Positions 34,346-43,325 of a stretch of DNA of 64,000 bases are shown here, piece by piece. This stretch comes from Pseudomonadota bacterium (GTDB taxonomy: Bacteria > Pseudomonadota > Alphaproteobacteria > Caulobacterales > Caulobacteraceae): NCBI GenBank assembly GCA_018241995.1, contig JAFECT010000009.1, positions 226,113-290,112 of the forward strand. The letters run 5' to 3'. The notes under the pieces were generated by a model. It searched no databases, was not told where the DNA came from, and saw only the letters and a program-made list of their open reading frames with translations. The position numbers and the translations under genes were made by a program. The first letter of the stretch is position 1; every line of letters begins with the position of its first letter.

Positions 34346-36061
34346 CTACGCCGCCAGCAGTCCCGCCTGTTGCAGCAGGGGCTTCATCTTCTGGGCGTTT
34401 TCAGGAGAGCCCAGCAGGTCCGCGCGCACGGCGGGATCGCGCATCAGCTTCATCGCCTCGGCCTTGGCGCGGTCGGCGGCGGGGCCGACGGGCGCCGCCT
34501 CGCCCCCGGCGATCTTGAGCAGGGCCGAGAGCTTCTGCATCGGGGGAACCGGGGCGCGGGCCAGCTGGGCGCAGACCCTGACGTCGGCCTCGATCAGCCC
34601 GCCCACCTCGCCGATCTTGGCGACCATCTCCCGGGTCTCTTTCTCGGGCAGGTCGGCGCGCATCACAGAGCGCTGCAGGGCCGCGAGGTGCGCCAGGCGC
34701 CCCGAGGCGGACTCGGTGGAAGCGCGGAAATCCTTCTCGAAACGCAAGGCGGTGATGCAGCCCGACAGCCAGCGCGCGGCCTGGCGGCGGTTCTGCGATC
34801 CGGCGACGTTCTCGCACAGCTTCACCAGGGCGGTGACTTCGTTGGCGATGCTGTCGCCCTCGCCCAGGTAGGCGCTGACGAAATCGGCGGTGACGATGGC
34901 CTTGGATCGCTCGATGAAGGCGCGCTGCACCTCGTCGATCGACAGCAGCCGCCCGGTCGAGGCGGTCAGAGTCATGGCGAGCGCACGCAGGATGTCGATC
35001 TCGCCGCGCGCGTCGGCCGGTCGCAGGCGGCGCGGGCCGGTCAGCTCATTGACCACGCGCCGCGCCAGGGCCGTGCCCAGCACCTTGAAGTCGCCCTTGT
35101 CCATGCGGTCGCCGAGTCGCTTGGCGGCGCCGGTCAGTTCGGGGATCAGCCGCGCCAGGGACTTGTCCATGGCGATCATGGCGTCGACTTCGCGGGGCGC
35201 GGCGATGCGCACCAGGGCCGCGAGGCTCGCGCCCAGGTCCATCGCTTCGCCGCCGACCAGATCGGCCAGGCCGGCGCGGGAGCCCACGATCTCGGCCAGG
35301 GGCTGTTCGATCACCACGTAGCAGAGGGCTCGCGGCTGGGGATCTTCGGGGGCGTGATCGATCAGGTCGAGCAGGGCGTCGACCTTCTCGCGCCAAGTCG
35401 GCTTGTCAGCGATGTGGCCGGCCACAGCGCCGCCCATGATGAACAGGCGATCAGGGCTGGCGCTCAGGCTCTTGGCCATGTCGGCGAAGCTGGAGAGCTC
35501 GATCTTGGGGAACAGCTGCATCCGCCCGGCCTTGATCACCCGCTCGATGGCCTGGCTGGAAAGGCGCTGATAGCTGCGGATGATATCGTGCACGGGCTGG
35601 CCGGAAACCTGGCTCTCGGGCACCGAGATCTTCTGGATGGCGTGCTGCACCTCCATGCCGGATGCTTCCAGCTTCTCGACCAGATCGGGCCGGTGCAGCA
35701 GCTCGAAGGGCGTGGCGCGGTTGCGGCGCAGCCAGTCGTCCAGCAGGCGTTGGAGGGTCTCTCGGGCGGGGGTGTTATAGAGGTCCTGCGGTCCCGAACA
35801 GACCGGGTCGGCGGACGGATCGCGCACCTTTCGCGGCCGCTCGTTGTCAGGCACGCCCTTGGTCAACAGCGTCAGGCTGTTGAACTCCATGGTGTCGGGG
35901 TCCAGCGTCTCCTTGGTCACCCGCACAGAGGCGGCCCGCTTGTCGGCCAGCATCTCCTCGGCGGTGGATATGGCGTGGGCCCGGTCTTCGGTGGCGATCT
36001 CCAGCCGCCAGGGCGCCACGGGCGTGGCGCGCACAAAGACCTCGTAATGGACCTGACTCAT
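34346..36061 (-). CDS. Conserved protein of unknown function (571 residues)
   Basis: A 571-residue soluble, helical protein without signal peptide or membrane segment. The N-terminal 55 residues (HYEVFVRATPVAPWRLEIAT, ISTAEEMLADKRAASVRVTK) look like a small alpha-beta domain; the rest is helical and Leu/Ala rich with no catalytic motif seen. Family not recognised, although I expect it to be conserved in Caulobacterales. It is divergent from chvI with a 135-base shared promoter region, so co-regulation with ChvI is possible. GC3 and codon use match neighbours. Confidence 0.85.
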   Translation of the reverse strand: MSQVHYEVFVRATPVAPWRLEIATEDRAHAISTAEEMLADKRAASVRVTKETLDPDTMEFNSLTLLTKGVPDNERPRKVRDPSADPVCSGPQDLYNTPARETLQRLLDDWLRRNRATPFELLHRPDLVEKLEASGMEVQHAIQKISVPESQVSGQPVHDIIRSYQRLSSQAIERVIKAGRMQLFPKIELSSFADMAKSLSASPDRLFIMGGAVAGHIADKPTWREKVDALLDLIDHAPEDPQPRALCYVVIEQPLAEIVGSRAGLADLVGGEAMDLGASLAALVRIAAPREVDAMIAMDKSLARLIPELTGAAKRLGDRMDKGDFKVLGTALARRVVNELTGPRRLRPADARGEIDILRALAMTLTASTGRLLSIDEVQRAFIERSKAIVTADFVSAYLGEGDSIANEVTALVKLCENVAGSQNRRQAARWLSGCITALRFEKDFRASTESASGRLAHLAALQRSVMRADLPEKETREMVAKIGEVGGLIEADVRVCAQLARAPVPPMQKLSALLKIAGGEAAPVGPAADRAKAEAMKLMRDPAVRADLLGSPENAQKMKPLLQQAGLLAA

Positions 36062-36196
36062 AACGCCTCACGCACTTCGGAGGCGAGCATGATGAACGGA
36101 CGACCTTAAATCTCAGTTGAAGAAAGCCCGGCGAACGAAATTTGCCTCAATGAGCGGTCGACATTAGTTTCCCCGCTTCGAAATCCCGGAGATCGC

Positions 36197-36901
36197 ATGG
36201 CCAACATCACCCTGGTGGACGACGACGAGAACATCGTCACCTCCGTCTCGATGGCGCTCGAAAGCATGGGTCATAAGGTCACGGCCTATTATGACGGCGC
36301 CTCCGGGCTGCAGGCGCTGGAGAGCGACCCGCCCGACCTGGTGATCCTGGACGTGAAGATGCCCCGCATGGACGGCATGGAGGTGCTGCGCCGACTGCGC
36401 CAGACCTCCAATATGCCGGTGATCATGCTGACCTCGAAGGACGAGGAGATCGACGAGATCCTGGGCTTCAACCTCGGCGCCGACGACTACATGCACAAGC
36501 CGTTCTCGCAACGGCTGCTGCTTGAGCGCGTCAAGGCGGTGCTGAGGCGCGCGGGCGTGGACGTGGGCGAGGCCGAGAGCGCCGATCCCAACGCGTCCAA
36601 GGCGCTGAAGCGCGGTAAGCTGACGCTCGATCCGGCGCGGCACGACTGCACCTGGGACGGTAAGGCGGTGAAGCTGACCGTCACCGAATTCCTGCTGCTG
36701 CAGGCCCTGGCCCAGCGCCCGGGCTTCGTGAAGAGCCGCGACAACCTGATGGACGCGGCCTACGACGATCAGGTCTATGTCGACGACCGCACCATCGACA
36801 GCCACATCAAGCGCATGCGCAAGAAGTTCCGGCAGGTCGATCCGGAGTTCGACGCGATCGAAACCCTCTATGGCGTCGGATATCGCTATCGAGAGAGCTG
36901 A
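36197..36901 (+). CDS. chvI: Response regulator ChvI
   Basis: A 234-residue OmpR-family regulator: receiver domain with DDDE near residue 8-11 and phospho-acceptor Asp52 ([13 protein letters not shown]), K near [10 protein letters not shown], then a winged-helix DNA-binding domain ([44 protein letters not shown]). The [20 protein letters not shown] stretch and synteny with chvG-hprK identify ChvI, which responds to acid, osmotic and cell-envelope stress in alphaproteobacteria. It overlaps chvG by 32 bases. Confidence 0.96.
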   Translation: MANITLVDDDENIVTSVSMALESMGHKVTAYYDGASGLQALESDPPDLVILDVKMPRMDGMEVLRRLRQTSNMPVIMLTSKDEEIDEILGFNLGADDYMHKPFSQRLLLERVKAVLRRAGVDVGEAESADPNASKALKRGKLTLDPARHDCTWDGKAVKLTVTEFLLLQALAQRPGFVKSRDNLMDAAYDDQVYVDDRTIDSHIKRMRKKFRQVDPEFDAIETLYGVGYRYRES

Positions 36902-38501
36902 GCCCACGGTTGAGACGGCGGGGGCCGGAGCCGGCGCGACCTTCGAGTCGCGGCGTCGCTCCCTGCCGTTCATCGGCTCGCGGCTGGGACGGCTGATCGT
37001 TCTGCTGAACCTCGTGGGCTTGTTGATCCTGATCGGCGGGTCTCTGGCGCTGAACGAGTTTCGCCGCGGCCTGATCGACACCCGCAAGGATTCGCTGACC
37101 GTTCAGGGCCAGCTGATCGCCAACGTCATCGCCGAGATGGCCACCCAGGGCGAACCCTCGCCCGCGCTGGAACCCGGCAAGGCGCTGCTGGCCTTCCAGA
37201 AGAGCTTCGTGCCCAAGGGCCAGCGCGCGCGCCTGTTCGACCGCGACGCCAACCTGCTGGCCGACAGCTATCTGGTTTCGGACGCTGTCGAGGTCTCGAG
37301 CCTGCCGCCGGCGCGCAACCGAACCGCGCCCCCGCCCAAGCCCCAGGATCCGGAAAAGGCCGAGAAGCGTCTGCGCGAAGCGCACGAACGGCTGAACCAC
37401 GAGATCGAGATCGCCCGAACCGGACAGGTGGTGCAGGAGGTCCGCACCAACGAGCTGGGCGAGCAGGTGGTCTCCGTCGCCGTGCCGGTGGCGCGGGTCA
37501 GGGGGGTGGTCGGCGTCCTGGTGCTGGAGGCCGGCGACCTGGAGAAGCTCATCGCCGCCCAGCGGCGCGCGCTGGCGCCCTTCATCCTGGTGGCCCTGGC
37601 CACCACCATCGTCTCGTCGCTCCTGCTGCACGTCTTCGTGGTGCGGCCGATCCAGCGCCTGTCCGACTCCGCCGACCTCGTGCGGCTGCAGCGGGCGCGG
37701 GCCATGTCCCTGCCTGACCTGCAGGCCCGCAACGACGAGCTCGGCGACCTGGCCCGCTCGCTGGAGACCATGACCGACACCCTGTCCAACCGCATGGACG
37801 CCATCGAGCGCTTCGCCGCGGACGTGTCGCACGAGATCAAGAACCCGCTGACCTCGGTGCGTTCGGCGGTGGAGACGCTCGAGCTGGTGAAGGACGAAGC
37901 GGCCAAGGCGCGGCTGCTGGCCCTGCTGAAGCAGGACGTCAGGCGCATGGACCGGCTGATCACCGACATCTCCAACTTCTCGCGCCTGGATGCGGAGCTT
38001 TCGCGCGACGCGCCGCGCCGCATCGATATCGCGCGGCTGCTTGAGGAGATCGGCCAGACCTACGACCTGCCGCAGCAGGGTCAGGTGGCGGTGCGCTTCG
38101 AGGACGACGCGCGCGAGAGCCTGGCGGTGCTGGGCCGTGAAGGGCCTCTGGGCCAGGTGTTCCGCAACCTGATCGACAACGCCCGCTCGTTCAGCGCCCC
38201 GGGCGACGAGGTGACCGTGCGGCTGGAGCGCGGCTCCGACGCCGCTCGGCCCGTGCTGGTGACGGTCGACGACAATGGCCCCGGGGTCCCGCCGGAGAAC
38301 CTGGAGACCATCTTCGAGCGCTTCTATACCTCTCGGCCCAAGGGCTCGGCCTTCGGCGCCAACTCGGGCCTCGGCCTGTCGATCGCGCGCCAGATCGTGC
38401 TGGCCCACGGCGGACGCATCTGGGCCCAGAACCGGGTGGCCGCCGACGGTTCCGTGATCGGCGCGCGCTTCCTGGTCGCCCTGCCCGAGGCTCCCGAATG
38501 A
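36870..38501 (+). CDS. chvG: Sensor histidine kinase ChvG
   Basis: A 543-residue membrane kinase and partner of ChvI. TM1 about 42-61, periplasmic domain about 62-235 with a Pro-rich stretch ([13 protein letters not shown]), TM2 about 236-258, HAMP about 259-311, phospho-acceptor His321 in [19 protein letters not shown], then N box [21 protein letters not shown] and [11 protein letters not shown]. In relatives ExoR inhibits ChvG in the periplasm; no exoR is in the window. ATG 36870 lies inside chvI; the stop overlaps hprK by 4 bases. Confidence 0.96.
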   Translation: MASDIAIERAEPTVETAGAGAGATFESRRRSLPFIGSRLGRLIVLLNLVGLLILIGGSLALNEFRRGLIDTRKDSLTVQGQLIANVIAEMATQGEPSPALEPGKALLAFQKSFVPKGQRARLFDRDANLLADSYLVSDAVEVSSLPPARNRTAPPPKPQDPEKAEKRLREAHERLNHEIEIARTGQVVQEVRTNELGEQVVSVAVPVARVRGVVGVLVLEAGDLEKLIAAQRRALAPFILVALATTIVSSLLLHVFVVRPIQRLSDSADLVRLQRARAMSLPDLQARNDELGDLARSLETMTDTLSNRMDAIERFAADVSHEIKNPLTSVRSAVETLELVKDEAAKARLLALLKQDVRRMDRLITDISNFSRLDAELSRDAPRRIDIARLLEEIGQTYDLPQQGQVAVRFEDDARESLAVLGREGPLGQVFRNLIDNARSFSAPGDEVTVRLERGSDAARPVLVTVDDNGPGVPPENLETIFERFYTSRPKGSAFGANSGLGLSIARQIVLAHGGRIWAQNRVAADGSVIGARFLVALPEAPE

Positions 38502-38950
38502 TCGTCCACGCCACCGCCATTGCCCGCCGGGTGGAGCGCGACTGGCGCGCGGCCCTGCTGTTCGGCGAGTCCGGGGCGGGGAAGAGCGACCTGGCGCTGA
38601 GGGCGCTGGGCGCCGGCTGGCGGCTGGTCTCGGACGACTATTCGGTGGTCTGGGCCTCCAGCGGTTGCTTGTGGGCGCGAGCCCCCGACGCCATCGCCGA
38701 CCAGATCGAGGCGCGGGGCTTAGGCATCCTGAACCTGCCGCGGCTGGGCATGTCGCCTCAGGTGGTGGTGGCGGTGCATTGCGAGATCGGTCCGATCGAG
38801 CGCATGCCCGATCCCGCCGCCATGGACCTGGAGGGGATCGGCCTCAACTGCATCCGCCTGCATGCGCTGGAGGCCTCGGCCCTGTTCAAGCTCGACCGCG
38901 TGGTTTCGACGCGGGCGGACCTCGATGGCGACACCGGGCTTGGAGCCTGA
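38498..38950 (+). CDS. hprK: HPr kinase/phosphorylase, short alphaproteobacterial form
   Basis: A 150-residue HprK consisting of only the C-terminal kinase domain. The P-loop LLFGESGAGKSDLAL (residues 21-35) and RLVSDDYSVVW are clear; it lacks the N-terminal domain of Firmicutes HprK. It phosphorylates HPr on the regulatory Ser. Its start overlaps chvG by ATGA, so kinase production is tied to the ChvGI two-component system. EIIA and HPr follow, forming a sugar-independent regulatory PTS. Confidence 0.94.
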   Translation: MIVHATAIARRVERDWRAALLFGESGAGKSDLALRALGAGWRLVSDDYSVVWASSGCLWARAPDAIADQIEARGLGILNLPRLGMSPQVVVAVHCEIGPIERMPDPAAMDLEGIGLNCIRLHALEASALFKLDRVVSTRADLDGDTGLGA

Positions 38951-39034
38951 GCAGGAACGGCCTATCTAGGCCCCTTCGCGCGACGAGAGGCTCCAAACCG
39001 GCCCCGGCGCGGTGGGGTTAACAAGAGGCTCTGG

Positions 39035-39439
39035 ATGATCGGGCTCGTGATCGTCACCCATGGCGGGCTCGCGGCCGAGTTCATTTCCGCCATGGAGCAT
39101 GTGGTCGGCCCGCAGAAGGGCGTCGCGGCCATCTGCATCGGACCGGATGACGACATGGAGCGCCGCCGGCGCGACATCCTCGACGCCTGCGCCGGTGTCG
39201 ACGAGGGCCGCGGCGTGATCCTGCTGACCGACATGTTCGGCGGCACCCCTTCCAACCTGGCGATCTCGGTGATGGAGCAGACCGGCGCGGAGGTCATCGC
39301 GGGCCTCAACCTGCCGATGCTGATCAAGCTGGCCAGCGTGCGCCATCGCGAAAGCCTGCAGGCCTGCGTGCACCACGCCCAGGAAGCCGGACGCAAGTAC
39401 ATCTCCGTCGCCTCTTATGTCCTGACCGGGGAGAAGTAG
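39035..39439 (+). CDS. PTS EIIA, mannose-type fold
   Basis: A 134-residue PTS IIA protein of the mannose/fructose class. MIGLVIVTHGGLAAEF puts the phospho-accepting His at residue 9, and LLTDMFGGTPSNLAISVM is the conserved second block. No EIIB or EIIC is present, so it serves regulation rather than sugar uptake, as in other alphaproteobacteria. It lies 84 bases after hprK and 6 bases before the HPr gene. Confidence 0.94.
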   Translation: MIGLVIVTHGGLAAEFISAMEHVVGPQKGVAAICIGPDDDMERRRRDILDACAGVDEGRGVILLTDMFGGTPSNLAISVMEQTGAEVIAGLNLPMLIKLASVRHRESLQACVHHAQEAGRKYISVASYVLTGEK

Positions 39440-39445
39440 GCTTCG

Positions 39446-39718
39446 ATGTCGGCGTCGCGGACGGTGGAAATCTGCAATGAGCGCGGGTTGCACGCGCGCG
39501 CCTCGGCCAAGTTCGTCAAGCTGGCCTCCAGCTTCGACGCCGAAATCCGCGTCGCCCGCGACGGCCAGGAGGTCGACGCGCGCTCGATCATGGGCCTGTT
39601 GATGCTGGCCGCCAGCCCCGGTTGCACCATCGACATCACCGCCGAGGGCCCGGAGGCCGACGCCGCGGTCGAGGCCCTGGCCGAACTCGTCGCCGGGCGT
39701 TTCGAAGAAGAGCGCTGA
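39446..39718 (+). CDS. ptsH: Phosphocarrier protein HPr
   Basis: A 90-residue HPr. GLHARASAKFV contains His16, phosphorylated by EI, and DARSIMGLLML contains Ser47, the site used by HprK. Both residues are intact, so dual control is possible. It follows EIIA by 6 bases; EI (ptsP) is not in the window. Role: phosphoryl relay in the regulatory PTS linked here to the envelope-stress ChvGI system. Confidence 0.95.
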   Translation: MSASRTVEICNERGLHARASAKFVKLASSFDAEIRVARDGQEVDARSIMGLLMLAASPGCTIDITAEGPEADAAVEALAELVAGRFEEER

Positions 39719-39889
39719 GCGCCTTACGCAGAGTTCGCGAGAGCAGCGGCGGCCCATTTCTGATCGAGCGGGTGATCTGCTTGCGGGCGCTTTTGTCGCA
39801 ATAGGCGCGTAGCCTGAAAATACACGCGCACGCTTGCAACTATCCCTCGAATCAGGCGGCCTGTCTTACAGCAAAGCTATTGGTGGCCC

Positions 39890-40399
39890 GTGACCTCCCG
39901 CGAACCGCCGTCCCATGTCCGGGTGCTGGTCGTCGACGACCAGGAAAACATGCGCCGCATCCTCGCGGCGGTGCTGCGCGCCTATGGCTTCCAGGACATC
40001 CGGGAGGCCTCGAACGGCGAGGAAGCGTTGAAGGCGATCAACGACTTCCGACCGGATATCGTGGTCACCGACTACGCCATGCCCAAGCTGGACGGCATCG
40101 CGCTCGCGCGCATCGTGCGTGGCGAGCCTGACGGGCGGGTGGCGCAGGTGCCGATCGTGATGGTTTCCGGCCATGCCCACCACGGGCACGTGCTGGCGGC
40201 GCGTGACGCGGGCGTGAACGAGTTCGTGGCCAAGCCGGTGACCGGGCGCAACCTCGCCGACCGCATCCGCCGGATCGTGGTCGAGGACCGCGTGTTCGTG
40301 AGGACCGAAAGCTACAACGGTCCCTGCCGCCGCCGCCACGCCATGGCCTACGACGGCGCCGAGCGTCGCCTGGCGCCCGCCTACGAGCGCAAGGATTAG
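39890..40399 (+). CDS. Stand-alone receiver-domain response regulator
   Basis: A 169-residue CheY-like protein: [14 protein letters not shown] (acidic pair), phospho-acceptor Asp61 in [16 protein letters not shown], then [11 protein letters not shown] and [10 protein letters not shown]. No output domain follows; the 35-residue tail has a Y-N-G-P-C-RRR and Y-D-G-A-ERR pattern seen in other alphaproteobacterial single-receiver proteins. Start is GTG 39890. It ends 4 bases into the convergent bioB stop. Its kinase is not nearby. Confidence 0.9.
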   Translation: MTSREPPSHVRVLVVDDQENMRRILAAVLRAYGFQDIREASNGEEALKAINDFRPDIVVTDYAMPKLDGIALARIVRGEPDGRVAQVPIVMVSGHAHHGHVLAARDAGVNEFVAKPVTGRNLADRIRRIVVEDRVFVRTESYNGPCRRRHAMAYDGAERRLAPAYERKD

Positions 40400-41400
40400 G
40401 CCGCGGCCTCGGCCGTCGCCGCGGCCATCGGCTTCAGCCCCAGGTCTGCGAACAGGCGCTGATCCTCGTCCATCTCGGGGTTCGGCGTGGTGAGCAGCCG
40501 CCCGCCCACGAAGATCGAATTGGCGCCGGCCAGGAAGCACAGGGCCTGGGTTTCGCGGCTCATGGTCTCGCGGCCGGCCGACAGGCGCACCATCGAGCGC
40601 GGACAGACCAGGCGCGCCACCGCAACCGTGCGCACGAACTCCAGCGCGTCGATCTCGCCCTCGCGCGCGACCTTGTCGCCGAGCGGCGTGCCGGTGATCG
40701 GAACCAGCGCATTGACCGGCAGGCTGTCGGGATGGGCCGGCAGTGTAGCCAGCGCATGCAGCAGGCTGGCGCGATCGCGGCGTGTCTCGCCCATGCCGAC
40801 GATGCCGCCGCAGCAGGTCGACATGCCCGCCGCGCGCACCGATTCCAGGGTCTCCAGCCGGTCCTGGTAGGTGCGGGTGGTGACCACCTCGGCGTAGTAT
40901 TCCGGCCCGGTGTCGAGGTTGTGGTTGTAGTAGTCGAGCCCGGCCGCCTTCAGCGCCTTGGCCTGATCCGGCGTCAGCATGCCGAGCGTCGCGCAGGTCT
41001 CCAGGCCCAGCGCCTTCACCCCCGAGATCATGGCGGCGACCTTGGGCAGGTCGCGGTCCTTCAGGTCGCGCCAGGCCGCCCCCATGCAGAAGCGCTGGGC
41101 GCCGCCGGCCTTGGCCCGCGCGGCCTCGGCCACCACGGCCTCCGCGTCCATCAGCTTGGAGGCCTTCAGGCCCGTGTCGAAGTGCGAGGACTGGCTGCAG
41201 TAGCCGCAGTTCTCGGCGCAGCCGCCGGTCTTGACCGACAAGAGCTGCGACAGCTGCACCTCGGTCGGGTCGAACCAGCGCCGGTGCACCGCGGCCGCCT
41301 CGAACACAAGCTCGGTGAAGGGCCGCTCGAACAGCGCCTCGACCTCTTGCAGCGTCCAGTCGTGGCGGGGCACGGCGCTGTCTTGGGCGGGGTCGAGCAT
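40396..41400 (-). CDS. bioB: Biotin synthase
   Basis: A 334-residue radical-SAM enzyme that inserts sulphur into dethiobiotin. The 4Fe-4S motif is Cys61-x3-Cys65-x2-Cys68 ([16 protein letters not shown]); [29 protein letters not shown] and [17 protein letters not shown] are all canonical, and [18 protein letters not shown] closes the [2Fe-2S] domain. Length is normal. Other bio genes are not adjacent. Monocistronic, divergent from the M61-like pair. Confidence 0.97.
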   Translation of the reverse strand: MLDPAQDSAVPRHDWTLQEVEALFERPFTELVFEAAAVHRRWFDPTEVQLSQLLSVKTGGCAENCGYCSQSSHFDTGLKASKLMDAEAVVAEAARAKAGGAQRFCMGAAWRDLKDRDLPKVAAMISGVKALGLETCATLGMLTPDQAKALKAAGLDYYNHNLDTGPEYYAEVVTTRTYQDRLETLESVRAAGMSTCCGGIVGMGETRRDRASLLHALATLPAHPDSLPVNALVPITGTPLGDKVAREGEIDALEFVRTVAVARLVCPRSMVRLSAGRETMSRETQALCFLAGANSIFVGGRLLTTPNPEMDEDQRLFADLGLKPMAAATAEAAA

Positions 41401-41534
41401 GGCGAAACTCCGAACGCGAGGCGCTGAGGCTTTAGCAGGCGCGCGGCCGAGGGCAAACCTCGCGTCGCCGGGTCGCAGCCCATCGCGTGCGGGGCCGGAC
41501 TACATTCGGCGCAACTGTCGGGGAATAGCGTCCG

Positions 41535-43259
41535 GTGCGTTCCGTCCTTTCGGCCCTTGTGCTCGCCGCGTCCGCCTGCGTGGGATGCGCCCATGCCGCG
41601 TCCCCTGCGGCAGGCGAGGCCGCCTATGTGGTGACGCCCGAGGTCAAGGGCGGGGCGCTGCAGGACCTGGCCCTGACGCTCAGTTTCCGTGCCGACCGCA
41701 CCGGCGTCACCCGCATCGACCTGCCGTCGAGCTGGGGCGGGGTGGAGCGGCTCTACGGCGCCGTGCACGATATCACCGCCGTCGGGGCGCAGGCGCGCAT
41801 GCAGGGGCCGGCGATCGTCGTGCTGACCTCTGCGCCCGGCGCGAAGGTCACCCTCAGCTACAAGGTCCGCCAGGACTTCGACGGCGAGCTCTCCGCCGGC
41901 CAGGCCGCGCCCTATCGCCCGGTCACCCGGCCCAAGTGGTTCACCGCCGTGGGCTGGGCCCTGTTCCCGGAGATCGAGGGCCGCGGCGACGGCCCGGCGA
42001 GCTTTCGCTGGGGCCCGGTCCCGGCGGGCTGGACCGTGGCCTCGGACCTCGACCACAAGACCAAGGGGGAGCGCAGCGTCGTTGACGTCAAGGACAGCGT
42101 GCTGACCGGCGGCGAGGGCATGCAGGTGCTGGAGCGGCCGTCCGACGGCGGTGGGCGCATCCGCATCGCGTTCCACGGCGACTGGAAGATGTCGGAGGCC
42201 CAACTCGCCGACCTGCAGGGCCGCATCGCCCAGACCTCGGCCGACTTCTGGCATGACCACGGCGAGGAGTTCTTCGTCGCCGTCACGCCCCTGGCCGCAC
42301 GGCCCGGCGAGACGGTGCAATACGGCGTGGGCCTGGGCGACGCCTTCTCGCTGTGGGCCACCAGGGACGTCAGCGAGGCGGACCTGCGCCACATCCTGGC
42401 GCACGAGCACCAGCACGCCTGGTTCCCCGGCCGGGTCGGGGGCGTGCGCACCGGCGCGGACGAGCCCCTGGACTATTGGCTGAGCGAAGGCTTCACCGAT
42501 TTCTACACTCTGCGCATCCTGCTGCGCTCGGGCGTCTATTCGCTCGAGGATTTCGCCGCCGACTACAACCGCATCCTGAAGGCCTACGCCTCCTCGCCGG
42601 TGCGCGAGGCGCCCAACGGCCTGATCAAGGCGAAGTTCTGGACCGACAAGGCGGTGGCCGACCTGCCCTACCAGCGCGGCTTCCTGCTGGCGGCCCTATG
42701 GGATGCGCGCCTGGCCCGGGCGACCTCGGGCAAGGCCGACCTTGACCAGGTGGTGCTGAAGATGAAGGCGCTGGCCGGGGACAAGGGCGAGATCGGCGAC
42801 GCCCCCGACAATCTGAAGACGGCCTACAAGGTCTTGGGCGGCGGGGACCTGGGCGCCGACTATGCCCGTTACGTGGATGGCGGGGCGCGCGTCCTGCTGC
42901 CGGCAGATCTGTTCGGCGACTGCGCCACGGTGCGCACCTACGCCCTGCCGAGCTTCGACCGCGGCTTCGACACCGCCACGACCACGCGCCAGGGCGGGTT
43001 GGTGCAGGGCGTGGCGGAGGCCGGCCCCGCCTATGCCGCGGGCCTGCGCAACGGCATGCGCATCGTGGCTCGCGAGGCCGGAGACAACGCCGATCCGCGC
43101 GTGGACCTGGTCTACCGCGTCGACGACCACGGCGCGCAGAAGCTGATCCGCTACAAGCCCCAGGGCTCGGGCCAGACTACCTACCAGAGCCTGGAACTGG
43201 CTCGCGACCTGACCCCGGAGAAACGCGCCCGCTGCGCCCGTGTCCTGGGCGGCGGATGA
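41535..43259 (+). CDS. Exported M61-like metallopeptidase (upstream paralog)
   Basis: A 574-residue exported protein (signal peptide with C at the end of ASACVGCAHA). A beta-sandwich N terminus leads to a gluzincin site: HILAHEHQHAWFP (about residue 289) with HExxH and SEGFTDFYTLRIL supplying the Glu ligand. A C-terminal PDZ-like domain (GLVQGVAEAGPAYAAGLRNG) matches the M61 glycyl aminopeptidase plan. Two cysteines (GDCATV and RARCARV) bracket the C-terminal domain. Start GTG 41535. It is the first gene of a probable operon with its paralog and kynU. Confidence 0.85.
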   Translation: MRSVLSALVLAASACVGCAHAASPAAGEAAYVVTPEVKGGALQDLALTLSFRADRTGVTRIDLPSSWGGVERLYGAVHDITAVGAQARMQGPAIVVLTSAPGAKVTLSYKVRQDFDGELSAGQAAPYRPVTRPKWFTAVGWALFPEIEGRGDGPASFRWGPVPAGWTVASDLDHKTKGERSVVDVKDSVLTGGEGMQVLERPSDGGGRIRIAFHGDWKMSEAQLADLQGRIAQTSADFWHDHGEEFFVAVTPLAARPGETVQYGVGLGDAFSLWATRDVSEADLRHILAHEHQHAWFPGRVGGVRTGADEPLDYWLSEGFTDFYTLRILLRSGVYSLEDFAADYNRILKAYASSPVREAPNGLIKAKFWTDKAVADLPYQRGFLLAALWDARLARATSGKADLDQVVLKMKALAGDKGEIGDAPDNLKTAYKVLGGGDLGADYARYVDGGARVLLPADLFGDCATVRTYALPSFDRGFDTATTTRQGGLVQGVAEAGPAYAAGLRNGMRIVAREAGDNADPRVDLVYRVDDHGAQKLIRYKPQGSGQTTYQSLELARDLTPEKRARCARVLGGG

Positions 43260-43325
43260 GCGTCACGGCGAAGCTTTCCAATCCTTAAGTAGCGAGCCTC
43301 GCGCGGCTCCGCCTAGAACGCGGTC

